DNA of 64,000 nt. Source: Planktothricoides raciborskii GIHE-MW2. Its GTDB lineage: Bacteria > Cyanobacteriota > Cyanobacteriia > Cyanobacteriales > Laspinemataceae. Below are positions 37,133 to 44,358 of the stretch, one piece after another (within the stretch, counting starts at the first letter, position 1; the number at the start of each line of letters is the position of its first letter). Both the position numbers and the translations under genes were made by a program. The stretch lies in the NCBI RefSeq assembly GCF_040564635.1, contig NZ_CP159837.1, forward strand, positions 3,273,001-3,337,000. Direction: 5' to 3'. The notes beneath the pieces are model-generated. The model had not been told where the DNA came from, made no database searches, and saw nothing but the letters and a program-made list of their open reading frames with translations.

Positions 37133-37366
37133 ATGACAACCAACACTTCACTAGAAGAACGCATGGCAGCAGTAGAAGCAGCCATTACTCAAATTCAAAA
37201 ACAGATTGCCCATCCAAAATCGAGCAACTGGTTAGAGCAAATTAGCGGCTCTTTTAAAGATGAACCGGCTTTTGAAGAAATCCTCGCATTAGGGCAAGCA
37301 ATTCGCCGAGGGGATGAGTCCGTATTAGACCCATCAGAAGTATTAGACCTATCAGAAATAGCATGA
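37133..37366 (+). CDS. Antitoxin of a PIN-toxin module
   Basis: A 77-residue acidic, helical protein beginning MTTNTSLEERMAAVEAAITQ. The open frame reaches 37094, but ATG 37133 gives the usual N-terminus. The stop overlaps the toxin start as ATGA, so translation is coupled. Similar short coiled-coil antitoxins accompany PIN toxins in many cyanobacteria. Confidence 0.75.
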   Translation: MTTNTSLEERMAAVEAAITQIQKQIAHPKSSNWLEQISGSFKDEPAFEEILALGQAIRRGDESVLDPSEVLDLSEIA

Positions 37367-37791
37367 GATATTTATTAGATACAGATCATCTGAGTATTCT
37401 GCAACGTCAATCTGGGGCAGATTATCACAATCTTGTGGCACGAATGGCTCAATATGACCTGGATAATTTTGCTATTTCAATTATCACAATTCAGGAACAA
37501 ATGCTGGGCTGTCATGCCTATATTAACCGCGCTCGTTATCCCAATGAATTGGTTAAAGGTTATGAACTCATGGGACGGCTAGTAGCTGACTTTCAACGAT
37601 TACCCATTCTCTCTTTTGATGCGATCGCCGCCCAAACCTTAGAGCAGTTAAACTCACAACGGATTCAACTGGCTCAGATGGATGCGCGAATTGCCGCGAT
37701 CGCGCTTTCTCGGCAAATGATTTTATTAACTCGTAATCATCGAGACTTTAGCAAAGTGGCAGGATTAGCAATAGAGGATTGGACAATTTGA
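37363..37791 (+). CDS. PIN-domain toxin (VapC-like ribonuclease)
   Basis: A 142-residue PIN protein with Asp7 (YLLDTDHLSIL), Glu in ITIQEQMLG, Asp in AQMDARIAAIAL and Asp in TRNHRDFSKV, the standard four acids. Full length, with 4-base overlap with its antitoxin. It probably degrades RNA when the antitoxin is lost. Confidence 0.85.
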   Translation: MRYLLDTDHLSILQRQSGADYHNLVARMAQYDLDNFAISIITIQEQMLGCHAYINRARYPNELVKGYELMGRLVADFQRLPILSFDAIAAQTLEQLNSQRIQLAQMDARIAAIALSRQMILLTRNHRDFSKVAGLAIEDWTI

Positions 37792-37804
37792 AGTAGGGGA
37801 ATAC

Positions 37805-37868
37805 AGAAACCGGGTTTCTTTCAGGAATTCTGCATCTTTACTAAAATTTTGCTAGAAACCCGGTTTCT
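37805..37868. repeat. Dispersed AGAAACCGGGTTTCT palindromic pair
   Basis: Both ends are intact; it overlaps the 3' end of the minus-strand truncated toxin and codes for part of its tail. Confidence 0.75.
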
Positions 37869-38223
37869 TTAGCTTAGTAGGTTGGACCCTTGGAACAAAA
37901 CCCAACAACCACAAATATTTACCATAGAAACTCAACGATTTTCTGCGGGATGTGAAAGCGATCGCCAGGGCAATGGCTTCAGCCTCTCCCACATTGACAC
38001 GAGTTCTTAAATCATTAACTAATCCTTGATTCTGTACGGATTGAATATCTATCCAAGGTGCCGATCGCACTGCTGTAATCACAGTTTCCCCAGCCCTGGG
38101 ATCCAATAATTCCTCATACACCGCCCAGGGAATTAAAATCCTCCCATAAAGCTGGGATATTAGACTAAGTTGCCCGACATTCGCCAAATTGGAAATCGGT
38201 GAAGTGTTGCTGACAACAATCAT
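37852..38223 (-). pseudogene. DUF3368 (PIN-like) toxin, C-terminally truncated
   Basis: Begins normally (MIVVSNTSPISNLANVGQLS) and runs to NVGEAEAIALAIA, the centre of the PIN-like domain. The family normally continues with a DEKxGR-type strand, but here the remaining 35 residues (RRKSLSFYGKYLWLLGFVPR and on) come from repeat sequence ending LKKPGF. The last conserved acid is lost, so activity is doubtful. It lies 2 bases after the UPF0175 antitoxin stop. Confidence 0.75.
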
Positions 38224-38225
38224 TA

Positions 38226-38465
38226 CTACTCGGTTTCCTCTAAAGTTTTGAGGTCTTCCTGAAACTCAGTGATATCATAATGTACGCAAATACCTCGCTC
38301 AGAAATCAGTTTTTGAAACTGCATCCGATGCAGCCCCAATAACTCACTGGCTTTCCCTAAACTAATTTTATCTTGCTGAAATAACATCAGCACAATTTCC
38401 CCAAATAATTCATTTTCAGAAAAGCCACTAGCCTTTACTAAATCATCGGAAATCACTAAACTCAT
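38226..38465 (-). CDS. UPF0175 family antitoxin
   Basis: A 79-residue protein (MSLVISDDLVKASGFSENEL) with a helix-turn-helix-like middle (KISLGKASELLGLHRMQFQK), typical of UPF0175 antitoxins paired with DUF3368 toxins. A nearly identical copy with a different C-terminus lies at 42065-42358 together with its upstream region. Confidence 0.85.
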   Translation of the reverse strand: MSLVISDDLVKASGFSENELFGEIVLMLFQQDKISLGKASELLGLHRMQFQKLISERGICVHYDITEFQEDLKTLEETE

Positions 38466-38531
38466 GGTGTTCGCTCCTGGGCTTAATTTTCCTGCTTCAA
38501 TATTAGCAGACCGGGGAGCGACGGGAAATAC

Positions 38532-38596
38532 AGAAACCAGGTTTCTCTGATGGGTTTCTGCATCTTTACTAAGATTTGACCAGAAACCCGGTTTCT
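38532..38596. repeat. Dispersed AGAAACCAGGTTTCT palindromic pair
   Basis: Left end has one change; right end AGAAACCCGGTTTCT is intact. It forms part of the duplicated segment shared with 42425-42489. Confidence 0.7.
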
Positions 38597-38920
38597 CTAC
38601 AACGCCACCACTCGTGTTTCAGCTTGTCTAAAAGACTTGGGTTTTACTACGATTTCCACATCTCGACCCAACGCATTTAAAAAACGAAACAACCGAGTAG
38701 TGGAAAAACCCGATAGCTTGCCATTCACTAATGCTGACACTTTAGGCTGGTCAATTCCTAACATTTGTGCCGCCTCAGTTTGAGTCATATTTTGGGCGGA
38801 GATAATACCACTAATTCTCCGGGCAAGTTCTGCCTTGACCAGTAATTCATCAGAATTTTCTAACTCTAAATCTGCGAAGACATTGCCACTGCCTGCTTGT
38901 ACTTTAATGGGCTGATTCAT
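38597..38920 (-). CDS. XRE-family antitoxin (HigA-like)
   Basis: A 107-residue protein; start at MNQPIKVQAGSGNVFADLEL (38920) rather than the longer frame, because the longer frame overlaps the toxin remnant. A helix-turn-helix of the XRE type is visible (MTQTEAAQMLGIDQPKVSAL). It would bind its own promoter and the Gp49/HigB-like toxin upstream, which is broken. Confidence 0.85.
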   Translation of the reverse strand: MNQPIKVQAGSGNVFADLELENSDELLVKAELARRISGIISAQNMTQTEAAQMLGIDQPKVSALVNGKLSGFSTTRLFRFLNALGRDVEIVVKPKSFRQAETRVVAL

Positions 38921-38927
38921 ATTTTTC

Positions 38928-39107
38928 CTACTGATTGATGTAATTTTCTGAATTAAAGCCTTTGAGTGGTTTCGCAGAGGGGTGCTTTTCACCACATTGA
39001 GCCAGATATAGCGCATAACCAACACCTTGCCGAACCTCCTCCGGGAACGCCTTTAAATCCTCAAGAGAACTGCCAACCCACTCAACTGGTTTTAGTAATT
39101 CACTCAT
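38928..39107 (-). pseudogene. Gp49/HigB-like RelE-superfamily toxin with internal deletion
   Basis: Starts MSELLKPVEWVGSSLEDLKA and follows the family to KHPSAKPLKGF, then jumps to NSENYINQ and stops at 59 residues, whereas the family has about 115. The in-frame loss removes the catalytic centre. The antitoxin downstream is intact. Confidence 0.8.
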
Positions 39108-39156
39108 GCCTCAATTATGCTATTTTTGGCATATCATGTCAATCCCTGAATACTGC

Positions 39157-39284
39157 TAAGTAGGTGAACATAATTAATTGCACTTTTCGTTCCCCACCGA
39201 TAGGCTTTGGATTCCCGCCTTCGCGGGAATGACAGTTTTTTTCTGATATGGTATGTGGTGCATTTATTTCTGCCCACCTACTTA
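39157..39284 (+). mobile_element. 128-bp TIR element (MITE-like), copy 3
   Basis: Ends CTAAGTAGGTG / CACCTACTTAG; same internal hairpin as copy 1 and same orientation. It sits between the broken toxin and the hicB-like gene. Confidence 0.75.
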
Positions 39285-39317
39285 GACTGAACTTAAGAAA
39301 CTGATGAAGCTAAGTTT

Positions 39318-39506
39318 ATGAAAATTAAAGCCATTATTCATCCAGCAGAAAAAGGGGGCTATTGGGCAGAAGGCCCAGCCCTTCCCGGTTGCATTACCGA
39401 AGGCGATACCTGGGAAGAGGTTACGCATAATTTACAAGATGCCGTTGAGGGTTGGCTGAGTGTTGCGAATAATAGCCTGAAAAAAATAGAGCCAACAGAC
39501 GAATAA
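39318..39506 (+). CDS. hicB: HicB-family antitoxin, orphan
   Basis: A 62-residue protein (MKIKAIIHPAEKGGYWAEGP, LPGCITEGDTWEEVTHNLQD) with the full HicB N-terminal fold. It is slightly shorter than most members because it ends at LKKIEPTDE. No HicA toxin gene is found on either side; a TIR element lies 33 bases upstream, where hicA would often be. It may be a leftover after loss of the toxin, or an orphan regulator. Confidence 0.8.
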   Translation: MKIKAIIHPAEKGGYWAEGPALPGCITEGDTWEEVTHNLQDAVEGWLSVANNSLKKIEPTDE

Positions 39507-39571
39507 AAAAAGACCCTGCAACAGAATGAAATAAAATGATTTTGTTGAAGAAGCGATCGCGCCTGAGACTT

Positions 39572-39635
39572 AGAAACCGGGTTTCTGTGAGAGTTTCTGC
39601 ATCCTAACTGAGATGGCAATACAAACCCGGTTTTT
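39572..39635. repeat. Dispersed AGAAACCGGGTTTCT palindromic pair
   Basis: Left end intact, right end ACAAACCCGGTTTTT diverged. A CTCTGTGTCTCCGTGGTG copy of the other repeat family follows at about 39725. Confidence 0.65.
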
Positions 39636-39806
39636 GGGTAGATAGCGATCGCTCTGATTAAATTACTCTTCAAATATAGGCGATCGCTCTCATTGTAAAT
39701 TGCTTGTAAATTCCTTCTCGGTGTTCTCTGTGTCTCCGTGGTGAAAAATCCCCAGATTGACTTTACCGAAAAATAGAGGGGCGATCGATTATCAGAAATG
39801 AAACCA

Positions 39807-40028
39807 TCAGTCTTGAAGTTCAGGAACCCGATCGCTTTCATATTGTTCAATTAAAACACCGAGAATATCCATCAGTGAAGCGAGAGGATGTGCTTCATCT
39901 TCGCCAACTTCATCAATCAGGCGATCGAGCCAATCAACCAGATATTGATAACTGGCTTCATCGCGGGGAATGACTAATTTAGTTGCTAGGGGCTGCCACA
40001 ATTTTTGAGTTTCATCAATGCTCAACAT
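39807..40028 (-). CDS. Antitoxin of the HigB module
   Basis: A 73-residue protein starting MLSIDETQKLWQPLATKLVI at 40028, two bases after the toxin stop, with GGAGAG upstream in the toxin end. It lacks an obvious helix-turn-helix; the C-terminal half is acidic (DRLIDEVGEDEAHPLASLMD). The toxin-first order is typical for HigBA. Confidence 0.75.
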   Translation of the reverse strand: MLSIDETQKLWQPLATKLVIPRDEASYQYLVDWLDRLIDEVGEDEAHPLASLMDILGVLIEQYESDRVPELQD

Positions 40029-40030
40029 TT

Positions 40031-40318
40031 TTACTCTCTCCATTTTCCTTGATCGTACTCTGCATGAGTCAAAACTGCCCGAATATAAATTTTTTGTCGA
40101 TTATAGTGAATCGCCGCTATTAACCGGACTTTGTTCCCACCAATATTAAACACTGTGAGGTTATCAACTTGGTCAGCACTGGGAAACTCGTTACGAAGTT
40201 CAACAAAGGAATTAAATGTTCCTGATTTCACCAGTTGATACCAACGAGCCAATGCGCTTTCTGTGTCCGGGTATTTTGCCGCAAATTCATTGAGCCGTTT
40301 GCGTGTGATAACGTGCAT
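40031..40318 (-). CDS. higB: HigB-type mRNA interferase toxin
   Basis: A 95-residue toxin of the HigB_toxin family: MHVITRKRLNEFAAKYPDTE, ALARWYQLVKSG, FNIGGNKVRLIAAIHYNRQK and the end YIRAVLTHAEYDQGKW are all characteristic. It would cleave ribosome-bound mRNA. Full length, first gene of the module. Confidence 0.9.
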   Translation of the reverse strand: MHVITRKRLNEFAAKYPDTESALARWYQLVKSGTFNSFVELRNEFPSADQVDNLTVFNIGGNKVRLIAAIHYNRQKIYIRAVLTHAEYDQGKWRE

Positions 40319-40454
40319 AATGAAACTCAGGGATATTACCCAATTATATCATCGGTTTGAATGTCTGCGTCGCGCTCCTTAAATTTCCTCTCCAAAGAAC
40401 GAAAAACGCGATTCCCTCTAGGTATCCGCTTCGCGGAATCGCCCCTGAGACTAA

Positions 40455-40516
40455 AAAACCGGGTTTCTGTTAGGAATTATGCATCTTTACTAAGATTTTC
40501 CTAGAAACCCGGTTTC
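40455..40516. repeat. Dispersed AAACCGGGTTTCT palindromic pair
   Basis: Left end with one substitution, right end AGAAACCCGGTTTC intact; lies upstream of the next antitoxin gene. Confidence 0.7.
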
Positions 40517-40567
40517 AGGAAGGAAAATTTAGTTAAAATATTACTGTACTCTCAATCCTCAGAAACC

Positions 40568-40813
40568 ATGACGCAAACTCAATATCAACTCTCTCTAAAC
40601 TTTGAGCAAGTTTTAACCTTGGTCAAACAACTGCCCGAACCCGAAAAACTGCAATTAAGTCAAGAACTGGCTAAAGAATTGTTAGACAGTAAATTAACCG
40701 CCCTTTTAGAGTCATTCAAAACTGATGAACTATCCCTAGATACAATTACTCAAGAAGTTGAATCCGTCAGAAGTGAAATTTATGCTAATTATGCTAAAAA
40801 ATCAGCAAATTAA
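40568..40813 (+). CDS. Antitoxin of a PIN-family module
   Basis: An 81-residue, Leu/Glu/Lys-rich helical protein (QVLTLVKQLPEPEKLQLSQE), a pattern common in antitoxins next to PIN-family toxins. Its end overlaps the toxin frame; toxin ATG codons at 40782 and 40791 lie inside it. Confidence 0.75.
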   Translation: MTQTQYQLSLNFEQVLTLVKQLPEPEKLQLSQELAKELLDSKLTALLESFKTDELSLDTITQEVESVRSEIYANYAKKSAN

Positions 40814-41213
40814 AGTGATTATTGATACTAATCTTTGGATTAGTTTCCTGATTGGCAAAGAATTAGCGAATCTTAAAGAGTTAATCGTCAGTCAGACTGT
40901 TCAAGTCGTCTTTTGTGAACAAATCACAGAAGAAATTAATCGGGTGACGCAAAGACCAAAACTCCAAAAATATTTTTCGGCTGATAAAGTCAAAGAACTG
41001 CTAGAGCTTTTGGCGGTTATTGGGGTATCCATAGAAATCAGATCGGAAGTTTCTCTTTGTCGGGATGCCAAAGATAATTTTTTATTGGCATTGGCTAAAG
41101 ATAGTCAAGCGAATTTCTTGATTACAGGGGATGCAGATTTATTAACTTTAGGTAGTTTTGCCGGTACAAAAATTATTACTTACCAGGATTTTTTAGAGCA
41201 GATAAATCCATAA
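40782..41213 (+). CDS. PIN-family toxin (COG1569-like)
   Basis: A 143-residue protein starting MLIMLKNQQIKVIIDTNLWI; ATG 40782 is preferred to an in-frame TTG at 40758, and 40791 is also possible. PIN acids are seen in VIIDTNLWIS, EQITEEINRV, CRDAKDNFLLALA and ITGDADLL. It belongs to the putative toxin-antitoxin PIN family rather than classic VapC. Appears intact. Confidence 0.85.
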   Translation: MLIMLKNQQIKVIIDTNLWISFLIGKELANLKELIVSQTVQVVFCEQITEEINRVTQRPKLQKYFSADKVKELLELLAVIGVSIEIRSEVSLCRDAKDNFLLALAKDSQANFLITGDADLLTLGSFAGTKIITYQDFLEQINP

Positions 41214-41309
41214 ACTTACCCGGCAATGATTCGTTTTGCCAACAGATAATCCAGTGAATTGGCAATATCTAACAATTTAAAGCTGCGGATACCATATCCC
41301 CTAGACTAA

Positions 41310-41373
41310 GAAACCGGGTTTCTCTGATAGGTTTCTGCATCTTTACCAAGATTTCGCTAGAAACCCGGTTTCT
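41310..41373. repeat. Dispersed AGAAACCGGGTTTCT palindromic pair
   Basis: Both ends perfect; 63 bases before the DUF433 start. Confidence 0.75.
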
Positions 41374-41436
41374 GGGTAGACAGCGATCGCCTTTATGTCA
41401 GAATGGAGGGAAAGTCAAGATACTTCAAGGAGTCTC

Positions 41437-41673
41437 ATGGCGATCGCCGAACTAGATCGTATTACTATCAACCCAGCAGTATGCCTTGGACAGCCAACGA
41501 TCCGGGGAATGCGGATCACTGTAGAATTTGTCCTCAAACTACTCGCTAGTCACTTATCTGTGCCAGAAATTTTAGAATCGTATCCAGAATTGGAGGAAGA
41601 AGACATTCGTCAGGCGCTCAATTATGCAGCCTGGGCGGTATCCGATCGCGTTGTTAGCTTCACTTCAGTATGA
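41437..41673 (+). CDS. DUF433 antitoxin
   Basis: A 78-residue protein; ATG 41437 is chosen because AAGGAG lies at 41427-41432 and the product begins MAIAELDRITINPAVCLGQP like other DUF433 proteins, with the PTIRGMRITVEFVLKLLA winged-helix signature. Its end overlaps the next gene as ATGA. Confidence 0.88.
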   Translation: MAIAELDRITINPAVCLGQPTIRGMRITVEFVLKLLASHLSVPEILESYPELEEEDIRQALNYAAWAVSDRVVSFTSV

Positions 41674-42044
41674 GTAGTATGCGTTTAATTGCCGACGTTC
41701 ATATTTCTCCTTTGACAGTTGCGGCGTTAAAGGCACAGGGCTACGATATAGTCAGGACTACAGATTTATTACCTGCGACTGCTGCTGATGCGGAGATTTT
41801 GGCACTTGCGAGGGTACAAGGTAGGGTTATTTTAACCCAAGACCTAGATTTTTCCATGCTGGTGGCTCTCAGCAACTATGGACTGCCCAGTTTAATCACA
41901 TTACGATTGTCTTCTGTAAAACCGGATTTGGTGACACAAAAACTCCTAGATGTTTTACCGACTGTGGAAACAGAACTGACAGAAGGTGCAGCGGTGACAA
42001 TTAATGATGATTCTGTGCGGATTCGTAAGCTGCCAATTCGATGA
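41670..42044 (+). CDS. DUF5615 PIN-like toxin
   Basis: A 124-residue protein with LIADVHISPLTVAALKAQGY, TAADAEILALARVQGRVILT and QDLDFSMLV, the normal signature of DUF5615 proteins that pair with DUF433 antitoxins. The four-base overlap shows translational coupling. Intact. Confidence 0.88.
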   Translation: MSSMRLIADVHISPLTVAALKAQGYDIVRTTDLLPATAADAEILALARVQGRVILTQDLDFSMLVALSNYGLPSLITLRLSSVKPDLVTQKLLDVLPTVETELTEGAAVTINDDSVRIRKLPIR

Positions 42045-42064
42045 AGTAATGTCTAACAATTCTC

Positions 42065-42358
42065 TTATAGCGGGCTGAAAGGATCTGCGGATGCTGAGGA
42101 AGTTAAAACGATTTCCAGCGAGACGCTTTCCTCTAAAGTTTTGAGGTCTTCCTGAAACTCATCAATATCATAATGGACGCAAATACCTCGTTCAGAAATC
42201 AGTTTTTGAAACTGCATCCTATGCAGCCCCAATAACTCACTGGCTTTCCCTAAACTAATTTTATCTTGCTGAAATAACATCAGCACAATTTCCCCAAATA
42301 ATTCATTTTCAGAAAAGCCACTAGCCTTTACTAAATCATCGGAAATCACTAAACTCAT
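42065..42358 (-). CDS. UPF0175 family antitoxin, orphan duplicate
   Basis: The first 77 residues are almost the same as the protein at 38226-38465. After KTLEE the reading frame runs on into unrelated sequence (SVSLEIVLTSSASADPFSPL) because the duplication ends there, and no DUF3368 toxin follows. The upstream 130 bases are duplicated too. It may still bind the sister toxin or operator. Confidence 0.75.
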   Translation of the reverse strand: MSLVISDDLVKASGFSENELFGEIVLMLFQQDKISLGKASELLGLHRMQFQKLISERGICVHYDIDEFQEDLKTLEESVSLEIVLTSSASADPFSPL

Positions 42359-42424
42359 GGTGTTCTCTCCTGGGCTTAATTTTCCTGCTTCAATCTTAGC
42401 ACACCGGAGAGCGACGGGGAATAC

Positions 42425-42489
42425 AGAAACCGGGTTTGTCTGATGAGTTTTTGCGTCTTTACTAAGATTTGACCAGAAACCCGGTTTCT
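42425..42489. repeat. Dispersed AGAAACCGGGTTTGT palindromic pair
   Basis: Part of the segment duplicated from 38532-38596; lies between the divergent antitoxin and PIN remnants. Confidence 0.7.
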
Positions 42490-42542
42490 GGGTAGATAGC
42501 GATCGCCTTCCCCTAAAATAGAGTGAGTTGACCTTTATCTAT

Positions 42543-42972
42543 ATGAATGAGACTGTTTACATCGAAACAAGTATTTTAGGGTATCTCACCGCTAGATCGA
42601 CCAAAAACTTGATTATCGCTGCCAACATGGAGATTACAAGAGACTGGTGGGAAGCCGGAACGCCTTTACTCTTTATACATCAGAAGCCGTTTTAGACGAA
42701 GTGGCACAAGGTGATCCGGCGATCGCCGCCCAACGACTAGATATTTTAAGTGATTTTCCTTTGCTGGCCTTGAATCAGGCGGTACAAGCCTTGGCCGCAC
42801 AATTTTTAGCCCGCAGTAATTTGCCCCCTAAAGCTAACATAGACGCGATCCACATCGCCGCCGTAAGCACATCGCCAATGCCCAGATTCAAGGAAAACTA
42901 GCCGAAATTAGTCTTGATTTTGGCTATGTGCTGCCTGTTCTCTGTACGCCAAACGAACTGATGGGAGATTAG
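42543..42972 (+). pseudogene. PIN-domain toxin with frameshift and internal deletion
   Basis: Starts MNETVYIETSILGYLTARST and reads to TRDWWE. It then continues in another frame (RNAFTLYTSEAVLDEVAQGD ... IDAIHIAA) after a shift near 42645. A second break near 42862 removes roughly 14 residues of the C-terminal PIN strand before KHIANAQIQGKLAEISLDFG and the end PNELMGD in a third frame. Two independent lesions make a sequencing cause less likely. The downstream antitoxin is intact. Confidence 0.8.
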
Positions 42973-42975
42973 TCC

Positions 42976-43191
42976 ATGTGGAAAGATGAAATTGTCGAAG
43001 AAATTCATCAAATTCGCGATCGCTATGCCAAGTCTTTCAACTACGATTTGAATTCTATATTTGAAGACCTCCGCAAAAAGCAAGCAGAAAGCGGCAAAGA
43101 AGTTGTTACTTTGTCGCGCCCACCCGGTGTAAAAACCCGTTGGAGTGGACGATATTTTGATGGTGAAATAAAGGAAACTAACCCCAGTTAG
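42976..43191 (+). CDS. Antitoxin following the broken PIN toxin
   Basis: A 71-residue basic/acidic protein (MWKDEIVEEIHQIRDRYAKS, then FEDLRKKQAESGKEVVTLSR) three bases after the toxin remnant. This type follows toxin-first PIN modules. It persists without a working partner here. Confidence 0.7.
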   Translation: MWKDEIVEEIHQIRDRYAKSFNYDLNSIFEDLRKKQAESGKEVVTLSRPPGVKTRWSGRYFDGEIKETNPS

Positions 43192-43212
43192 AAGCGATCG
43201 CGCCTAAGACTA

Positions 43213-43276
43213 AGAAACCAGGTTTCTGTGAAAGTTTGTGCATCCTAACTGAGATGGTAATAGAAACCCGGTTTCT
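43213..43276. repeat. Dispersed AGAAACCAGGTTTCT palindromic pair
   Basis: Left end with one change, right end AGAAACCCGGTTTCT intact; middle GCATCCTAACTGAGATGG shared with the next copy and with 39572-39635. Confidence 0.75.
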
Positions 43277-43306
43277 GGGTAGATAGCGATCGCGCCCCTG
43301 AGACAA

Positions 43307-43371
43307 AGAAACCGGGTTTCTCTGATGGGTTTGTGCATCCTAACTGAGATGGCAATAGAAACCCGGTTTCT
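43307..43371. repeat. Dispersed AGAAACCGGGTTTCT palindromic pair
   Basis: Both ends perfect. Tandem with the preceding copy. Confidence 0.75.
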
Positions 43372-43513
43372 TGGCATAAGTAAGAGCGATCGCCCATCGT
43401 ATCGTTTCAATGAATGTGGTATAATAAAGAGCAAATCCATATTTTATGCATCTAACCGCCAGTCCAACCAAGACCAGCCTCTTGGTGGATATTATCGGTT
43501 TCTACATCGGTAA

Positions 43514-43839
43514 CTTTTAGAGGATATTATTCATAAAAATTGACAGCTATTATGAATCAAAAATTAGTCTAATCTTTGGTGCAAATTATTACTTCGCTTT
43601 CTGATGAATAGCGGCAATGCTTTAAACGTGAACTCCAGAAGTTTTATCAATAAAACTAGATTGCTAATTTGTAACACAAACTAAAAAAAATTCAAAAAAA
43701 ATATCATATGTAATACCATAATCTCATAATTTTTATGAAAAATTTCAAAAAGGTGAACTAGGAGATTTTATGGATTTTTTTGAAGGTAATACATATTATC
43801 AAATGCTTACAGCTTATTCGATAATTACTAATTACAATA
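43514..43839. other. AT-rich sequence beside IS remnants
   Basis: No gene seen; strongly AT-rich with several A runs, unlike the surrounding genome. Probably non-coding flank of the IS630-type element. Confidence 0.4.
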
Positions 43840-44358
43840 TCAGCATTTAGTAAACCAGTTATTGAAGCTGTCTTTTCCGCTCATAATCAGAGCAACTTCA
43901 ATTAACTTTTCTAGCACTTCCATTGCTCTTGTTGGGAACATTCTTATCAGTGACTTCACTGTTGACCACAACATAGAAATCGGATTAAAGCCTGGTGAGT
44001 AGGGTGGTAAATATTCTACTCTAGCTCCCGTAGCCGTGATTAATTCTTCAATACCTTCAATGGAATGAATATTCAGGTTATTCATCACTACCACATCCCC
44101 TGGCTTCAGCTTAGGAACCAGGTCATCCTCTACAAACTCCTTAAAGTCCTTCCCTTTCATCGAGCCTTCAATTACTTTTTTCGCTACAACTCCTTCAATA
44201 CTTATTGCCCCAATTAAGGTCATTTTTCTCCCTTTATAAAAGGGTCTTAAACAAAATGCCTTTTTACCCTTTTCACTCCTGGCCACCTCCCGACTCATCC
44301 CCACCCAGAATGCTGTCTCATCAATAGACATCTCCGAAAACAATCTAAGCTTCACCAT
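43840..44358 (-). pseudogene. IS630-family transposase remnant, catalytic residues lost
   Basis: The 172-residue frame covers only the DDE half of an IS630/Tc1-type transposase: SIDETAFWVG, LIGAISIEGVV, then VVVMNNLNIH and LPPYSPGFNPISMLW. The usual second Asp (MDNL) is Asn and the usual Glu (NPIE) is Ser, so two of three catalytic acids are gone. The N-terminal DNA-binding half is missing; its first ten residues here come from the terminal repeat of the neighbouring element. Not mobile. Confidence 0.85.

Larger units (their letters stand above)
43192..43513. other. Repeat-rich intergenic region
   Basis: Two successive copies of the AGAAACC(A/G)GGTTTCT pair with the CATCCTAACTGAGATGG middle, at 43213-43276 and 43307-43371, then HIP1-like sites. 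No gene seen. Confidence 0.6.

Noticed and set aside
39359-39850. 163-residue minus-strand frame
   Set aside because: Antisense to the hicB-like gene and to two repeat copies; the apparent protein is repeat translation.
43325-43513. 62-residue plus-strand frame
   Set aside because: Starts inside the AGAAACCGGGTTTCT repeat and shows no domain.
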